Origin: Duganella alba
GTDB lineage: Bacteria > Pseudomonadota > Gammaproteobacteria > Burkholderiales > Burkholderiaceae_D
Direction of reading: 5' to 3'
Length of the DNA stretch: 64,000 nt
Assembly (NCBI RefSeq): GCF_009674495.1
Contig: NZ_WKJN01000001.1
Location: 310,001 to 374,000, forward strand
Positions 39,623 to 48,561 of this stretch are shown piece after piece (positions within the stretch are counted from its first letter, which is position 1; each line of letters starts with the position of its first letter). Position numbers and translations under genes: made by a program. The notes below the pieces were generated by a model. The model was given only the letters and a program-made list of their open reading frames with translations. It was not told where the DNA came from and did no database searches.

Positions 39623-42600
39623 ATGACAAACCAGCCACAAAGAAAGCGATCTATGGAAAGCTTTCACAAGTTTACAAGGACAGCTCTGCCAATCGCGCTG
39701 AGTCTGGCGCTTGCCGCGTGTGGCGGCGGCAGTGATTCATCGCCGGCCAGCAGCGCGCGCACCATGGGCATGCTGAAGCAAGGCGGCGCGCTCTCGCAGG
39801 TCGCGCTGACGCCGGTCGGCGCCACCGCCAGTTCGTCCGAACGCGGCGACCTGAACGCGGCGGCCGCCATCGATGCCAACGACAACACCCGTTGGGGCAG
39901 CGGTTTCAGCGACAACGAATGGTTGACGCTGGACTTCGGCCAGTCGCAAACCATCAACCGCGTCAATATCAAGTGGGAAAACGCCCACGCCACCGAATAC
40001 GAGTTGCAAGTCTCGGACGACAACAAGACCTGGACCGCGCTCAAGCACGTCACCGGCAGCGCCGGCGGCGTCGAGGATCTGACCGGCCTGAACGGCCAGG
40101 GCCGCTACCTGCGCATGCAGGGCATCAAGCGCTCGACCGGCTACGGCTACTCGATCTTCGAGATCGTCGCCTACACCGGCGGCGACGTGGCGACGCCGCC
40201 ACCGGAAGATCCAACCCAACCGACCCAGCCGCAGCAGCCGGTCGACATCACCAAGCCGGGCGTGGCGATCAAGCCGGTCAAGGTGACCTCGTCGGCGGTG
40301 GAAGGCGGCAACACGGCCGACCTGACCATCGACGGCAAGCTCAACACCCGCTGGAGCAGCCTGGCCGACAACGGCGCCTGGATTCAGTTCGACTTCGGCG
40401 CCAAGACGCAGGTCGGCTACATGAAGCTGACCTGGGAAAACGCCTACGGCAAGCAGTACAACCTGCTGGTGTCGGATGACGGCCAGACCTGGACCCAGAT
40501 CCGCGCGGTCAGCAACGGCCAGGGCGGCACCGAGGAATTCTTCAACCTCGGCGTCAACGCCCGCTACATCCAGCTGCAAGGCGTGCAGCGCGCCACCCAG
40601 TACGGCTACTCACTGTTCGAAGTCGAGTTCAAGACGCCGGGCAGCGACAACAGCCTGTCGACCAGCACCGTGACCTCGGCCCTGCCGTTCCCGGCCAGCG
40701 GTTCCGGCCTGACGCCGCTGCCGAGCTATGCGCAGCCGCTGGAGTCGACCTCGTTCACGCTGGCGGACGGCACCATCGTCACCCGCTGGGGCGCGCGCGG
40801 CGTCGGCCGTCACGGCCGCGAGCGCGGCGAGGACTGGAACGAAATCGGCTACGGCCCGAACGACACCGTCGACCCGGTCACCGGCGCGCCGGTCGACAAG
40901 GGACCGGGCGCTTACCTGATCTTCGTCGCCAACTACTTCAAGAACCGCACCTGGGGCCTGGAGATGATCGACAACAGCCGCGTGGCGGGCGTCACCAAGC
41001 CGACCCTGATCTTCAACGAGTACCACCAGACCCAGGGCCTGCGCGGCAACACCGTGTTCTTCCGCCGCTTCGACGATCCGGGCAGCACCGGCTATGGCTG
41101 GATGGTGGGCCGCGAGATCGTGCAGGACAACAACCAGCCGTGCGATCCGGTCGCCTACCCGGCCAACTTCAAGCTCAACAACGCCACCGGCATCAACAAC
41201 GGTTGCACGCTGCTGATCAAGGAGTACCCGCGCCACGGCAACCTGAACTCCGCAGGTTTCCCTGACGGCACCACCGCCGACGCGCGTCCGCTGAAGGTTG
41301 GCGACGTGATCGAAGCCGGTCCGTCGATGTTCGCGGTCGAGGCCGCCATGAAGGCCAAGGGCGACAACGGCGGCTTCCGCTACTACGCCAACGAATGGAC
41401 CTACGTGGTGGGCCAGGGCCTGCGTCCATGGTACGGCATCCAGCCGCGCCTGAACTCGACGCCGATTCCCGACCAGTACCTGCAGGGCGGCACCGGTTCG
41501 GTCTCGTACGACTACGCCGACAACGGCGACCACATGTTCCAGCAGCCGCAGAACAACATCGGCATGCAGAACATGCAGCGCTTTGTTGAAGGCCGCCGCC
41601 TGGTGCACACCAACTTCACCACCGGCATGCACAACGAGCCGGGCAACGACCGCTACGATCCGGCAGTGGGCTTGCAGGGCCAGCATTACGGCCAGTCCGC
41701 CTGTATCGGCTGCCACGTGAACAACGGCCGCAGCCCGGCGCCGATCGCCGCCAACCAGCGTCTGGACAACATGACCGTGCGCGTCGCGGTGACCGACGCC
41801 ACCGGCAAGCAGGCGCCGCATCCGCAGTACGGCACCGCCGTGCAGATGAACGCGGTCGCGGCCAACGGCGCGGCGCAGAACTGGGGCATGGGTGTGCGCG
41901 TCGCCGGCTTCGAGTCGCGCATCGCCAAGCTGGTCGACGGCACCTCGGTCGAACTGCGCAAGCCGACCATCGCCTTCGAAGGTCCGACCCCGGACACCGT
42001 CTCGCTGCGCATGGCGCAGCCGATGCTGGGCGTCGGCCTGCTTGAAGCGATTCCGGAAGCGGACATCCTGGCCCGCGTGCGGACCACGGCGGACGACGAC
42101 GGCGTCAAGGGCGTGGCCAACTACGTCTACGATCCGGAAACCGGCGCCGTGCGTCTGGGCCGCTTCGGCTGGAAGGCCGCCAAGGCCACGTTGCGTCATC
42201 AGGCCGCCGCCGCGCTGGTGCAGGATATGTCGGTGACCTCGTCGCTGTACCCGAACCGCAGCTGCCTGACCGATCCGGCCAACTGCAAGTCGGCGCCGGC
42301 GCAGAACGGCGTGAGCGAAGCCGAACTGACGCTGATCACCCAGTACCTGTCGCTGGTGGCGGTGCCGGCCCAGCGCGCACTGACCAGCGGTTTCCCGAAA
42401 GGCGTCTCGCCGCTGAAGGATCTGGATGTTGATCCGGCCAAGATCGCCAAGGGCGGCACGGTGTTCCAGGGCATGCGCTGCGCGGCCTGCCACACGGTGG
42501 ACCAGAAGACCGGCGCCGGCAGCCTGTACGCCGAACTGCGTAACCAGAGCATCAAGCCGTACACCGACCTGCTGCTGCACGACATGGGCGACGGCCTGGC

Positions 42601-42847
42601 CGACAAGTTCGTCGAAGGCCAAGCCAAGGGCAATATGTGGCGTACCGCTCCGCTGTGGGGTATCGGCTACTCGGACACCGTCATGGGCACCGCCGGCAAG
42701 GCTGGCTACCTGCACGATGGCCGCGCACGCAACCTGACGGAAGCGATCATGTGGCACGGCGGCGAGGCGACCAAATCGCGTCAGCGCTTCGAGAACCTGA
42801 CCGCGGCCGACCGCGACGCCCTGCTGGCGTTCCTCAAGTCGCTGTAA
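39623..42847 (+). CDS. Lipoprotein with two discoidin domains and a diheme (DUF1111-type) oxidoreductase domain
   Basis: A 1074-aa exported protein. Lipobox LALAACGGGS at about residues 27-36 predicts a lipid anchor. Two F5/8-C (discoidin, CBM32-like) domains follow: about 60-185 (NTRWGSGFSDNEWLTLDFG) and about 215-345 (NTRWSSLADNGAWIQFDFG), joined by a Pro/Thr linker. The C-terminal 700 residues match diheme oxidoreductase/peroxidase proteins (DHOR), with c-type heme motifs CIGCH and CAACH. The binding domains probably tether the enzyme to a polysaccharide or cell surface; substrate unknown. AGGGG precedes the ATG at 39623. Confidence 0.85.
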   Translation: MTNQPQRKRSMESFHKFTRTALPIALSLALAACGGGSDSSPASSARTMGMLKQGGALSQVALTPVGATASSSERGDLNAAAAIDANDNTRWGSGFSDNEWLTLDFGQSQTINRVNIKWENAHATEYELQVSDDNKTWTALKHVTGSAGGVEDLTGLNGQGRYLRMQGIKRSTGYGYSIFEIVAYTGGDVATPPPEDPTQPTQPQQPVDITKPGVAIKPVKVTSSAVEGGNTADLTIDGKLNTRWSSLADNGAWIQFDFGAKTQVGYMKLTWENAYGKQYNLLVSDDGQTWTQIRAVSNGQGGTEEFFNLGVNARYIQLQGVQRATQYGYSLFEVEFKTPGSDNSLSTSTVTSALPFPASGSGLTPLPSYAQPLESTSFTLADGTIVTRWGARGVGRHGRERGEDWNEIGYGPNDTVDPVTGAPVDKGPGAYLIFVANYFKNRTWGLEMIDNSRVAGVTKPTLIFNEYHQTQGLRGNTVFFRRFDDPGSTGYGWMVGREIVQDNNQPCDPVAYPANFKLNNATGINNGCTLLIKEYPRHGNLNSAGFPDGTTADARPLKVGDVIEAGPSMFAVEAAMKAKGDNGGFRYYANEWTYVVGQGLRPWYGIQPRLNSTPIPDQYLQGGTGSVSYDYADNGDHMFQQPQNNIGMQNMQRFVEGRRLVHTNFTTGMHNEPGNDRYDPAVGLQGQHYGQSACIGCHVNNGRSPAPIAANQRLDNMTVRVAVTDATGKQAPHPQYGTAVQMNAVAANGAAQNWGMGVRVAGFESRIAKLVDGTSVELRKPTIAFEGPTPDTVSLRMAQPMLGVGLLEAIPEADILARVRTTADDDGVKGVANYVYDPETGAVRLGRFGWKAAKATLRHQAAAALVQDMSVTSSLYPNRSCLTDPANCKSAPAQNGVSEAELTLITQYLSLVAVPAQRALTSGFPKGVSPLKDLDVDPAKIAKGGTVFQGMRCAACHTVDQKTGAGSLYAELRNQSIKPYTDLLLHDMGDGLADKFVEGQAKGNMWRTAPLWGIGYSDTVMGTAGKAGYLHDGRARNLTEAIMWHGGEATKSRQRFENLTAADRDALLAFLKSL

Positions 42848-42870
42848 GCTAATCCTTAGTAGTTCTTTTC

Positions 42871-42905
42871 ATGCCGGGCGCCGCAAGGTGCCCGGCATTT
42901 TTTTT
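42871..42905 (+). terminator. Strong rho-independent terminator
   Basis: Stem ATGCCGGGCGCC / GGTGCCCGGCAT (one mismatch), loop GCAA, followed by eight or more T. Ends the diheme lipoprotein transcript. Confidence 0.9.
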
Positions 42906-43006
42906 CGCACAGTTGACACGATGTCACCAATTCACGATACTAGGCCTGCACTCCTTCCCTGCCGGCGGCGCCTTCCTCGTCTCCGCCGCCGGTAGGGCTT
43001 TCTCGT

Positions 43007-43636
43007 TTAATCCAGCGGCGTCAGCGAAACGTGGCGCAGTTCGTATGGTGTGCCTTCCAGCTGGAAGCCGATCTGCCCGGATGCCGGCGATACCTGCGTC
43101 ACGCGGTTTTGCAGCACGCCGTTCAGCGTCACCTCCACCGTGCCATCGCGGCTGACGATGTCGCACTCGTTCCATTCCCCCACCGGTTTTTCGCTATCCG
43201 CAGCCGTATGCGCCTTGATGCGCGTTTCCGCGCCCGGCTTGCTGGTGAGCGGCTCGGCGAAGCTGCCCGCCGCCATCGGCAGCAGGTCGCCGGCGCTGCC
43301 GTTCTTGGTCTGCACCTGCAGGCTGACCGGCCACACGCGGTCGAACGTCCCCGGGCTGATGTGCAGCAGCACGCCGCCGTTGCCAGGCTTGCCGGTCCAG
43401 CGCCACTCCACGTGCAGCTTGTAGTTGCGGTAACTCTCGGTGGTGGCGAAGAAGCCGGCAGGCTTGCCGGCCGACGCGATCACGCCATCGGGCAGCATGT
43501 GGAAGGTATCGGCGATCGACGCCGCCGGCGTGGTTTGCAAGGTCCAGCCGCTGAAATCGCGGCCATTAAACAGATCAACCGCGCCCGCAGTCTGCGCGGA
43601 CAAGGCTATGATTGCAGCACTCAACAACTTGCTCAC
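43007..43636 (-). CDS. DUF1080 (3-keto-disaccharide hydrolase-like) exported protein
   Basis: A 209-aa protein with signal peptide 1-19 (MSKLLSAAIIALSAQTAGA) and one DUF1080 domain: DLFNGRDFSGW, FFATTESYRNYKLHVEWRW, GNGGVLLHIS, EWNECDIVSRDGTVEVTLNG, GQIGFQLEGTPYELRHV. The fold is glucanase-like; some members cleave 3-ketoglycosides. GGAGGAG lies six bases before the GTG start. Only 12 bp separate its start codon from that of the divergent esterase gene. Confidence 0.85.
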   Translation of the reverse strand: MSKLLSAAIIALSAQTAGAVDLFNGRDFSGWTLQTTPAASIADTFHMLPDGVIASAGKPAGFFATTESYRNYKLHVEWRWTGKPGNGGVLLHISPGTFDRVWPVSLQVQTKNGSAGDLLPMAAGSFAEPLTSKPGAETRIKAHTAADSEKPVGEWNECDIVSRDGTVEVTLNGVLQNRVTQVSPASGQIGFQLEGTPYELRHVSLTPLD

Positions 43637-43648
43637 TGTGTCTCCTCC

Positions 43649-44557
43649 ATGAAAAAAATTCTTTTTATATTGCTGCTCGCCGCTGCGGGAATGACCAGCG
43701 CCGCCCCCACCGACATCCCGCTGTGGCCTGAAGGCGTGCCGGGCCAGCGTGACATCGGCCCGGAGAAAACCGGCGACGGCTACACCGCCAACGTCAGCGT
43801 GCCAACCCTGACCATGATCGGACCGGCGGTCGACCACCCCAGCGGCACCGCCATCATCATCTGCCCTGGCGGCGGCTACGTGCGCATGGCCACCGCCCGC
43901 GAAGGCGATCAGTATGCGACGTGGCTCAGCACCCTGGGCGTGACCAGCTTTATCCTGAAGTATCGCATGCAGGAGTTTGGACATCCAGCGCCTTTGCAGG
44001 ACGTGCTGCGCGCCGTGCGCCTGCTGCGTTCCCGCGCCGCCGAATTCGGCATCCGCCCCGACCGCATCGGCGTCATGGGCAGCTCGGCCGGCGGCCACCT
44101 GGCGGCCAGCGCCGGTACACTGTTCGACAACCCGCTGGGCCGTACCGGCGCACCGCTGGACGCCGTCAGCGCCAGGCCGGACTTTCTGATGCTGATGTAC
44201 CCGGTGATCACCATGCAGGCCCCGTCCGCGCACGCCGGCTCGCGCAAGGCGCTGCTGGGCAAGACGCCGTCGCCGGAAAACCTGACCCTGATGTCACTGG
44301 AAAAACAGGTCACCGCCGCCACCCCGCCAACACTGCTGATCCACACCCAGGCCGACGCCTCGGTCCCGGTCGAAAACAGCATCCTGTTCTATCAGGCGCT
44401 GACCAAAGCCCATGTCCCGGCCGAGATGTACCTGCTGGAGCATGGCGGCCATGGCATGGGCATGCGCGCGGGCCTGGGCACCTCGTCGCTGTGGCCGCGC
44501 CGCGCCGAGGAATGGCTGCGCGAGCGCGGCCTGCTGACACCTGTCCCGGTGCAATAA
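43649..44557 (+). CDS. Exported alpha/beta hydrolase (acetyl esterase-like)
   Basis: A 302-aa hydrolase with signal peptide MKKILFILLLAAAGMTSA. Oxyanion region IICPGGGYVRMA, nucleophile elbow GVMGSSAGGHLAA (Ser in GSSAG), an acid in the HTQADASVPVE segment and the catalytic His in EHGGHGMG. This pattern fits xylan/carbohydrate acetyl esterases of the BD-FAE group. There is no Shine-Dalgarno before the ATG. Its promoter must lie inside the divergent DUF1080 gene. The pair probably acts on the same glycoside. Confidence 0.82.
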   Translation: MKKILFILLLAAAGMTSAAPTDIPLWPEGVPGQRDIGPEKTGDGYTANVSVPTLTMIGPAVDHPSGTAIIICPGGGYVRMATAREGDQYATWLSTLGVTSFILKYRMQEFGHPAPLQDVLRAVRLLRSRAAEFGIRPDRIGVMGSSAGGHLAASAGTLFDNPLGRTGAPLDAVSARPDFLMLMYPVITMQAPSAHAGSRKALLGKTPSPENLTLMSLEKQVTAATPPTLLIHTQADASVPVENSILFYQALTKAHVPAEMYLLEHGGHGMGMRAGLGTSSLWPRRAEEWLRERGLLTPVPVQ

Positions 44558-44611
44558 ATGTCTGCCTTTAGAATCTGGCGACAAACCGGAAAACCGCGCT
44601 AGACTACGCCC

Positions 44612-46276
44612 ATGGCCATCTACGACACCTTCAAAACCCGTTCCGCGCAGGCGCTCCCGAAACTGGCGCCGGCCGAAATCCGCCGCATCCAGCGCTTCGG
44701 CACCCTGATCTGCTTCCGCGACGGCGAATGCATGTTCGAAGCCGGACGCACCAGCTTCGGCATGTACGTGGTGCTGAAGGGCGCGATCCGCATCAGCCGT
44801 TACGATGGCCTGGGCAATAGCTCGGTCATCACGGAACACGGCGTGGGCGAATTCGCCGGCGAAATCAGCCAGCTGGCCGGCGCGCCGTCGCTGGTCAACG
44901 GCCACGCGGTGGACGACGTCGAAGTGCTGGCGCTGACCACCGAATCGCTGCGCGCCCTGCTGATCGCCGAAGCGGAACTGGGCGAACGCATCGTGCGCGC
45001 CTTCATCCTGCGCCGCGTCGAACAACTGGACAACAAGGACGGCGGCGTGGTGCTGGTCGCCACACCCGGCCACGCGCGCATGCATGCGCTGCAGGGCTGG
45101 TTGAACAGCAACGGCCTGCCGCACCGCGTGCTCGATCCGCGCAGCGATGCGCAGGCGCGCGCGCTGGTCGAGCGCTATCAGCCGCAAGCCGAGGACTGGC
45201 CGCTGGCCGTGTGCCCGGACGGCGGCGTCAAGAAAAACCCGAGCGTGGTCGATCTGGGCCGCTGCCTTGGCACCCTGCCGCCGCTGAATCCCGACGATAT
45301 CTGGGACGTGATCGTCGTCGGCGCCGGCCCCGCAGGCCTGGCCACGGCGGTGTATGCGGCGTCCGAAGGCCTGTCGGTGCTGGTGCTGGAAACCCGCGCC
45401 TACGGCGGCCAGGCCGCCAACAGCGCGCGCATCGAGAACTATCTCGGCTTCCCCACCGGCATATCGGGCGGCGCCCTGGCCGGCCGCGCCTTCGTGCAGT
45501 CGCAGAAGTTCGGCGTCAAGATGGCGATCCCGGCGCCGGCCGGCCGCCTGCTGTGCGACACCTATCCGCTGCAGGTGGAGATGTGCGGCAGCCTCACGCA
45601 CCTGCAGGGCCGCACCGTGGTCCTGTCCTGCGGCGCGCGCTATCGCCGCCCTTCGCTGGCCAATCTCAAGCAGTTCGAAAGCAAGGGTGTATACTACTGG
45701 GCCTCGCCGCTGGAGGCCGGGCTGTGCGCCAATGATGAAGTGATCCTGGTCGGCGGCGGCAATTCGGCGGGCCAGGCGGCCGTGTACCTGTCCGGCCATG
45801 CCGCCAAGGTGCATGTCCTGATCCGCAAGGACAGCCTGGCGTCGACCATGTCCAGCTACCTGATCGACCGCATCGCCGCCACGCCGAATATCGCGCTGCA
45901 CACGGAATCGGAAATCGTTGCGCTGGAAGGCTGCGATGAGGAAGGCCTGGAAAAAGTCGTGGTGCGCAACCAGCGCAACCAGGAAGAAACCACCTACAAC
46001 ATCCGCCACGTGTTCCTGTTCATCGGCGCCGACCCGAACACCGGCTGGCTGAGCGACTGCGGTGTACAGGTGGACGACAAGGGCTTCATCCTGACCGGCT
46101 TCGACGTGCCCGGCGCGCCGGCCAGTGCACGCGCGGGGCTGGAAACCAGCGTGCCGGGCGTGTTCGCCATCGGCGACGTGCGTGCCAAATCGACCAAGCG
46201 CGTGGCCGCCGCCGTCGGCGAAGGCGCCGCCGTGGTGTCGCAGATCCACGGCTTCCTGGCCAGCCGCAGCCGCTAG
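44612..46276 (+). CDS. cNMP-binding domain / thioredoxin-reductase-like flavoprotein
   Basis: A 554-aa three-part protein: a cyclic-nucleotide-binding domain (about 15-130; GMYVVLKGAIRIS, GEFAGEISQLAG), a degenerate thioredoxin/glutaredoxin-like linker (about 145-220), and a thioredoxin-reductase-fold flavoprotein (about 230-550; VIVVGAGPAGLATAVYA, GGQAANSARIENYLGFP, VILVGGGNSAGQAA, GVFAIGDVR). The redox CxxC of thioredoxin reductase is absent: the equivalent position reads YYWASPLEAG. It is likely an oxidoreductase using another acceptor and gated by a nucleotide. Confidence 0.85.
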   Translation: MAIYDTFKTRSAQALPKLAPAEIRRIQRFGTLICFRDGECMFEAGRTSFGMYVVLKGAIRISRYDGLGNSSVITEHGVGEFAGEISQLAGAPSLVNGHAVDDVEVLALTTESLRALLIAEAELGERIVRAFILRRVEQLDNKDGGVVLVATPGHARMHALQGWLNSNGLPHRVLDPRSDAQARALVERYQPQAEDWPLAVCPDGGVKKNPSVVDLGRCLGTLPPLNPDDIWDVIVVGAGPAGLATAVYAASEGLSVLVLETRAYGGQAANSARIENYLGFPTGISGGALAGRAFVQSQKFGVKMAIPAPAGRLLCDTYPLQVEMCGSLTHLQGRTVVLSCGARYRRPSLANLKQFESKGVYYWASPLEAGLCANDEVILVGGGNSAGQAAVYLSGHAAKVHVLIRKDSLASTMSSYLIDRIAATPNIALHTESEIVALEGCDEEGLEKVVVRNQRNQEETTYNIRHVFLFIGADPNTGWLSDCGVQVDDKGFILTGFDVPGAPASARAGLETSVPGVFAIGDVRAKSTKRVAAAVGEGAAVVSQIHGFLASRSR

Positions 46277-46290
46277 ATCAACTACACCCG

Positions 46291-46578
46291 CTAGACGATA
46301 TTGATGCGCTGGTGCGGCTCCAGGTCGTGGAACACGTCCTCCTGGTGCAGCGGAATATAGAAGTGCAGCTTTTTGCCGCGATGGAAAACACCGCGCAGCT
46401 GGTTGCACACATTCCACACGCGCTCATACGAGTCGTGCACCTCGATCAGCGCCCACGGATTGTCCTCGATCCCCTGCCGCACCATGGTGACGTGCTTCAC
46501 GTGAAAAAACTGCTTCAGTCCTTCCGCGACGCTTTCCTCGCAAGCGTCGCAGTGCAAGCCGGATAAGATGATTTGCAT
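46291..46578 (-). CDS. HMA-like metal-binding domain protein
   Basis: A 95-aa protein with an N-terminal HMA-type motif (GLHCDACEESVAEGLKQF; Cys-x-x-Cys at 10 and 13) and a His/Glu-rich second half (FHRGKKLHFYIPLHQEDVFHDLEPH). It may carry a soft metal. GAGGAG precedes the start. It follows fabI by 12 bp, so it is probably the last gene of the pta-ackA-fabI operon; role there unknown. Confidence 0.65.
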   Translation of the reverse strand: MQIILSGLHCDACEESVAEGLKQFFHVKHVTMVRQGIEDNPWALIEVHDSYERVWNVCNQLRGVFHRGKKLHFYIPLHQEDVFHDLEPHQRINIV

Positions 46579-46590
46579 CTCGCGCTCCTC

Positions 46591-47367
46591 TCAAGCGATG
46601 ATATTCAAGCCGCCATCGACATAGACCGTGCTGCCGGTCAGCCGTTTCGCAAATGGCGACGCCAGATAGGCGCAGGTGTTGCCGACATCGACGATGTCGA
46701 CCAGCTCACCGAGCGGCGCCCGCGCCACGGCCTCACTGAGCAGATGATCGAAATCCTTCAGGCCCGAAGCGGCGCGCGTTTGCAGCGGTCCGGGCGAAAT
46801 GGCGTGGACGCGGATGTCGCGCGGTCCCAGTTCGTAGGCCAGATAGCGGCAAGCCGCCTCCAGCGCCGCCTTCACCGGTCCCATGACGTTGTAGTTGGGG
46901 ACCACCTTATCCGCGCCATGATAGCTCATGGCAAACAGGCTGCCCCCCTCCGACATCAAGGGAACCGCAAGTTTCGCCATCCGCACGAAGGAATGGCAGG
47001 ACACGTCCATCGCCTGCAAAAAACCGTCCAGCGAACAATCGAGCAGGCCGCCCTGCAAATCCGCTTTCGGCGCGAAGGCGATCGAATGCACCACGATATC
47101 GAGCTTGCCCTGCTGCGCCAGCGTGGCGAACACCGCCTCCAGCTGGCCCGCCTGCGTCACGTCCAGCGGCAGCAGCTGCGCGTCGATCTGCCGCGCCAGC
47201 GGCGCCACATGCGGCAGCGCCTTCTCGTTCAGATAGGTGAGCACCACCTCGGCGCCCAGCTTGCGGAAGGCCAGCGCGCAGCCCCACGCGATCGACTGCT
47301 CGTTGGCCACGCCGACCACCAGCGCGCGCTTGCCGGTCAGGATGGGATAGACGGTTTCCGTGTTCAT
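46591..47367 (-). CDS. fabI: Enoyl-[acyl-carrier-protein] reductase FabI
   Basis: A 258-aa short-chain dehydrogenase of the FabI type. LTGKRALVVGVANEQSIAWGCA is the FabI-specific nucleotide site (GVANxxSIAWG); VHSIAFAPK and the catalytic YNVMGPVKAALE (Tyr-x6-Lys) follow, with ISPGPLQTRAASGL. It reduces enoyl-ACP in fatty acid synthesis. ATGA overlap with ackA. It may be a second copy dedicated to this operon rather than the housekeeping enzyme. Confidence 0.88.
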   Translation of the reverse strand: MNTETVYPILTGKRALVVGVANEQSIAWGCALAFRKLGAEVVLTYLNEKALPHVAPLARQIDAQLLPLDVTQAGQLEAVFATLAQQGKLDIVVHSIAFAPKADLQGGLLDCSLDGFLQAMDVSCHSFVRMAKLAVPLMSEGGSLFAMSYHGADKVVPNYNVMGPVKAALEAACRYLAYELGPRDIRVHAISPGPLQTRAASGLKDFDHLLSEAVARAPLGELVDIVDVGNTCAYLASPFAKRLTGSTVYVDGGLNIIA

Positions 47368-48557
47368 GCAGCCTCCACGACTTCCAGCGCGTGACGCGCG
47401 ATCATCAGTTCCTCGTTGGCCGGCACCACCCACACGGCGACCTTGCTGTCCGCCTTGCTGATGCGGGCGATGCCGCGCGGGTTGGCGGCGTTGGCGTCCG
47501 CGTCCAGCTGCACGCCGAGCCACGCCGCGTCCTGGCAAACGGCGGCGCGCAGGGCCACGCTGTTCTCGCCGATCCCGCCGGAGAACACCAGCGCATCCAG
47601 TCCGCCCAGGGCCGCCGCCAGCGAACCCAGTTCGCGGCCGATACGGTACACCATCAGGTCGATGGCGGTTCTGGCGCGCGGATCGTCGCTCTGCTCCAGC
47701 GTGCGCATGTCGGACGAAATGCCGGACACGCCCAGCAGGCCGGATTGCTGGTACATCAGCTTCTGCACCGCCGCCACGTCCATGTCCAGTTCCTGCATCA
47801 GGTACAGCACCACGCCCGGATCGAGCGCGCCGCAGCGGGTGCCCATCGGCAGGCCGTCGACGGCGGTGAAGCCCATGGTGCTGGCCATGCTGCGGCCCGC
47901 ATCCATGGCGCACATGCTGGCGCCATTGCCCAGGTGCGCCGCCACCACGCGCGCATGCGCCAGGCCCGGCTCGGCCTGCGGCAGCACGCTGGCGATGTAT
48001 TCGTAGGAGAGGCCGTGGAAGCCGTAGCGGCGCACGCCCAGGTCGGTGATATGCGACGGCAGCGCGAACTCCTGCGCCTCGGCCGGCTGGCCGACGTGGA
48101 AGGCGGTGTCGAAGCAGCCGATCTGCGGCACATGCGGCGCCATCGCCAGCACCGAGCGCACCGGCGCCAGGTTGTGCGGCAAGTGCAGCGGCGCTAGCGG
48201 GATCAGTTTTTCCAGTTCGTCGAGCACCGCCGCGTTCAGCAACTGCGGCCGGCTGTGCTTCACGCCGCCGTGCACGATACGGTGGCCGACCGCCACCACC
48301 CGATGCCCGTCCAGGTGCGTCTGCGCGAAATCGATCAGGAAGCGCATGCCGCCTTCGTGGTCCAGCGGGCCGTCGCGCCAATGGCGTTCGCCGACCACGC
48401 TGTCGCCCGCATCCTGCGCGATGAAATGGGCCACGCCGCTGTACAGGTTTTCGATCTTGCCGCGCATGGTCAGGTCCAGCGCGGGACCGCTGTACATCGA
48501 GAATTTGATGCTGGACGAGCCAGCGTTGATGACAATCACGCTATCGTTGGCCAGCAT
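47364..48557 (-). CDS. ackA: Acetate kinase
   Basis: A 397-aa ASKHA kinase converting acetyl-phosphate and ADP to acetate and ATP. VINAGSSSIKFSMY at the N-terminus, GHRIVHGG, HLGNGASMCAMDAGRSMASTMGFT and MGTRCGALDPG are signature blocks. GGGGAG precedes the ATG at 48557. Four bases after the phosphotransacetylase stop and overlapping fabI. Confidence 0.93.
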   Translation of the reverse strand: MLANDSVIVINAGSSSIKFSMYSGPALDLTMRGKIENLYSGVAHFIAQDAGDSVVGERHWRDGPLDHEGGMRFLIDFAQTHLDGHRVVAVGHRIVHGGVKHSRPQLLNAAVLDELEKLIPLAPLHLPHNLAPVRSVLAMAPHVPQIGCFDTAFHVGQPAEAQEFALPSHITDLGVRRYGFHGLSYEYIASVLPQAEPGLAHARVVAAHLGNGASMCAMDAGRSMASTMGFTAVDGLPMGTRCGALDPGVVLYLMQELDMDVAAVQKLMYQQSGLLGVSGISSDMRTLEQSDDPRARTAIDLMVYRIGRELGSLAAALGGLDALVFSGGIGENSVALRAAVCQDAAWLGVQLDADANAANPRGIARISKADSKVAVWVVPANEELMIARHALEVVEAA

Positions 48558-48561
48558 GGCG

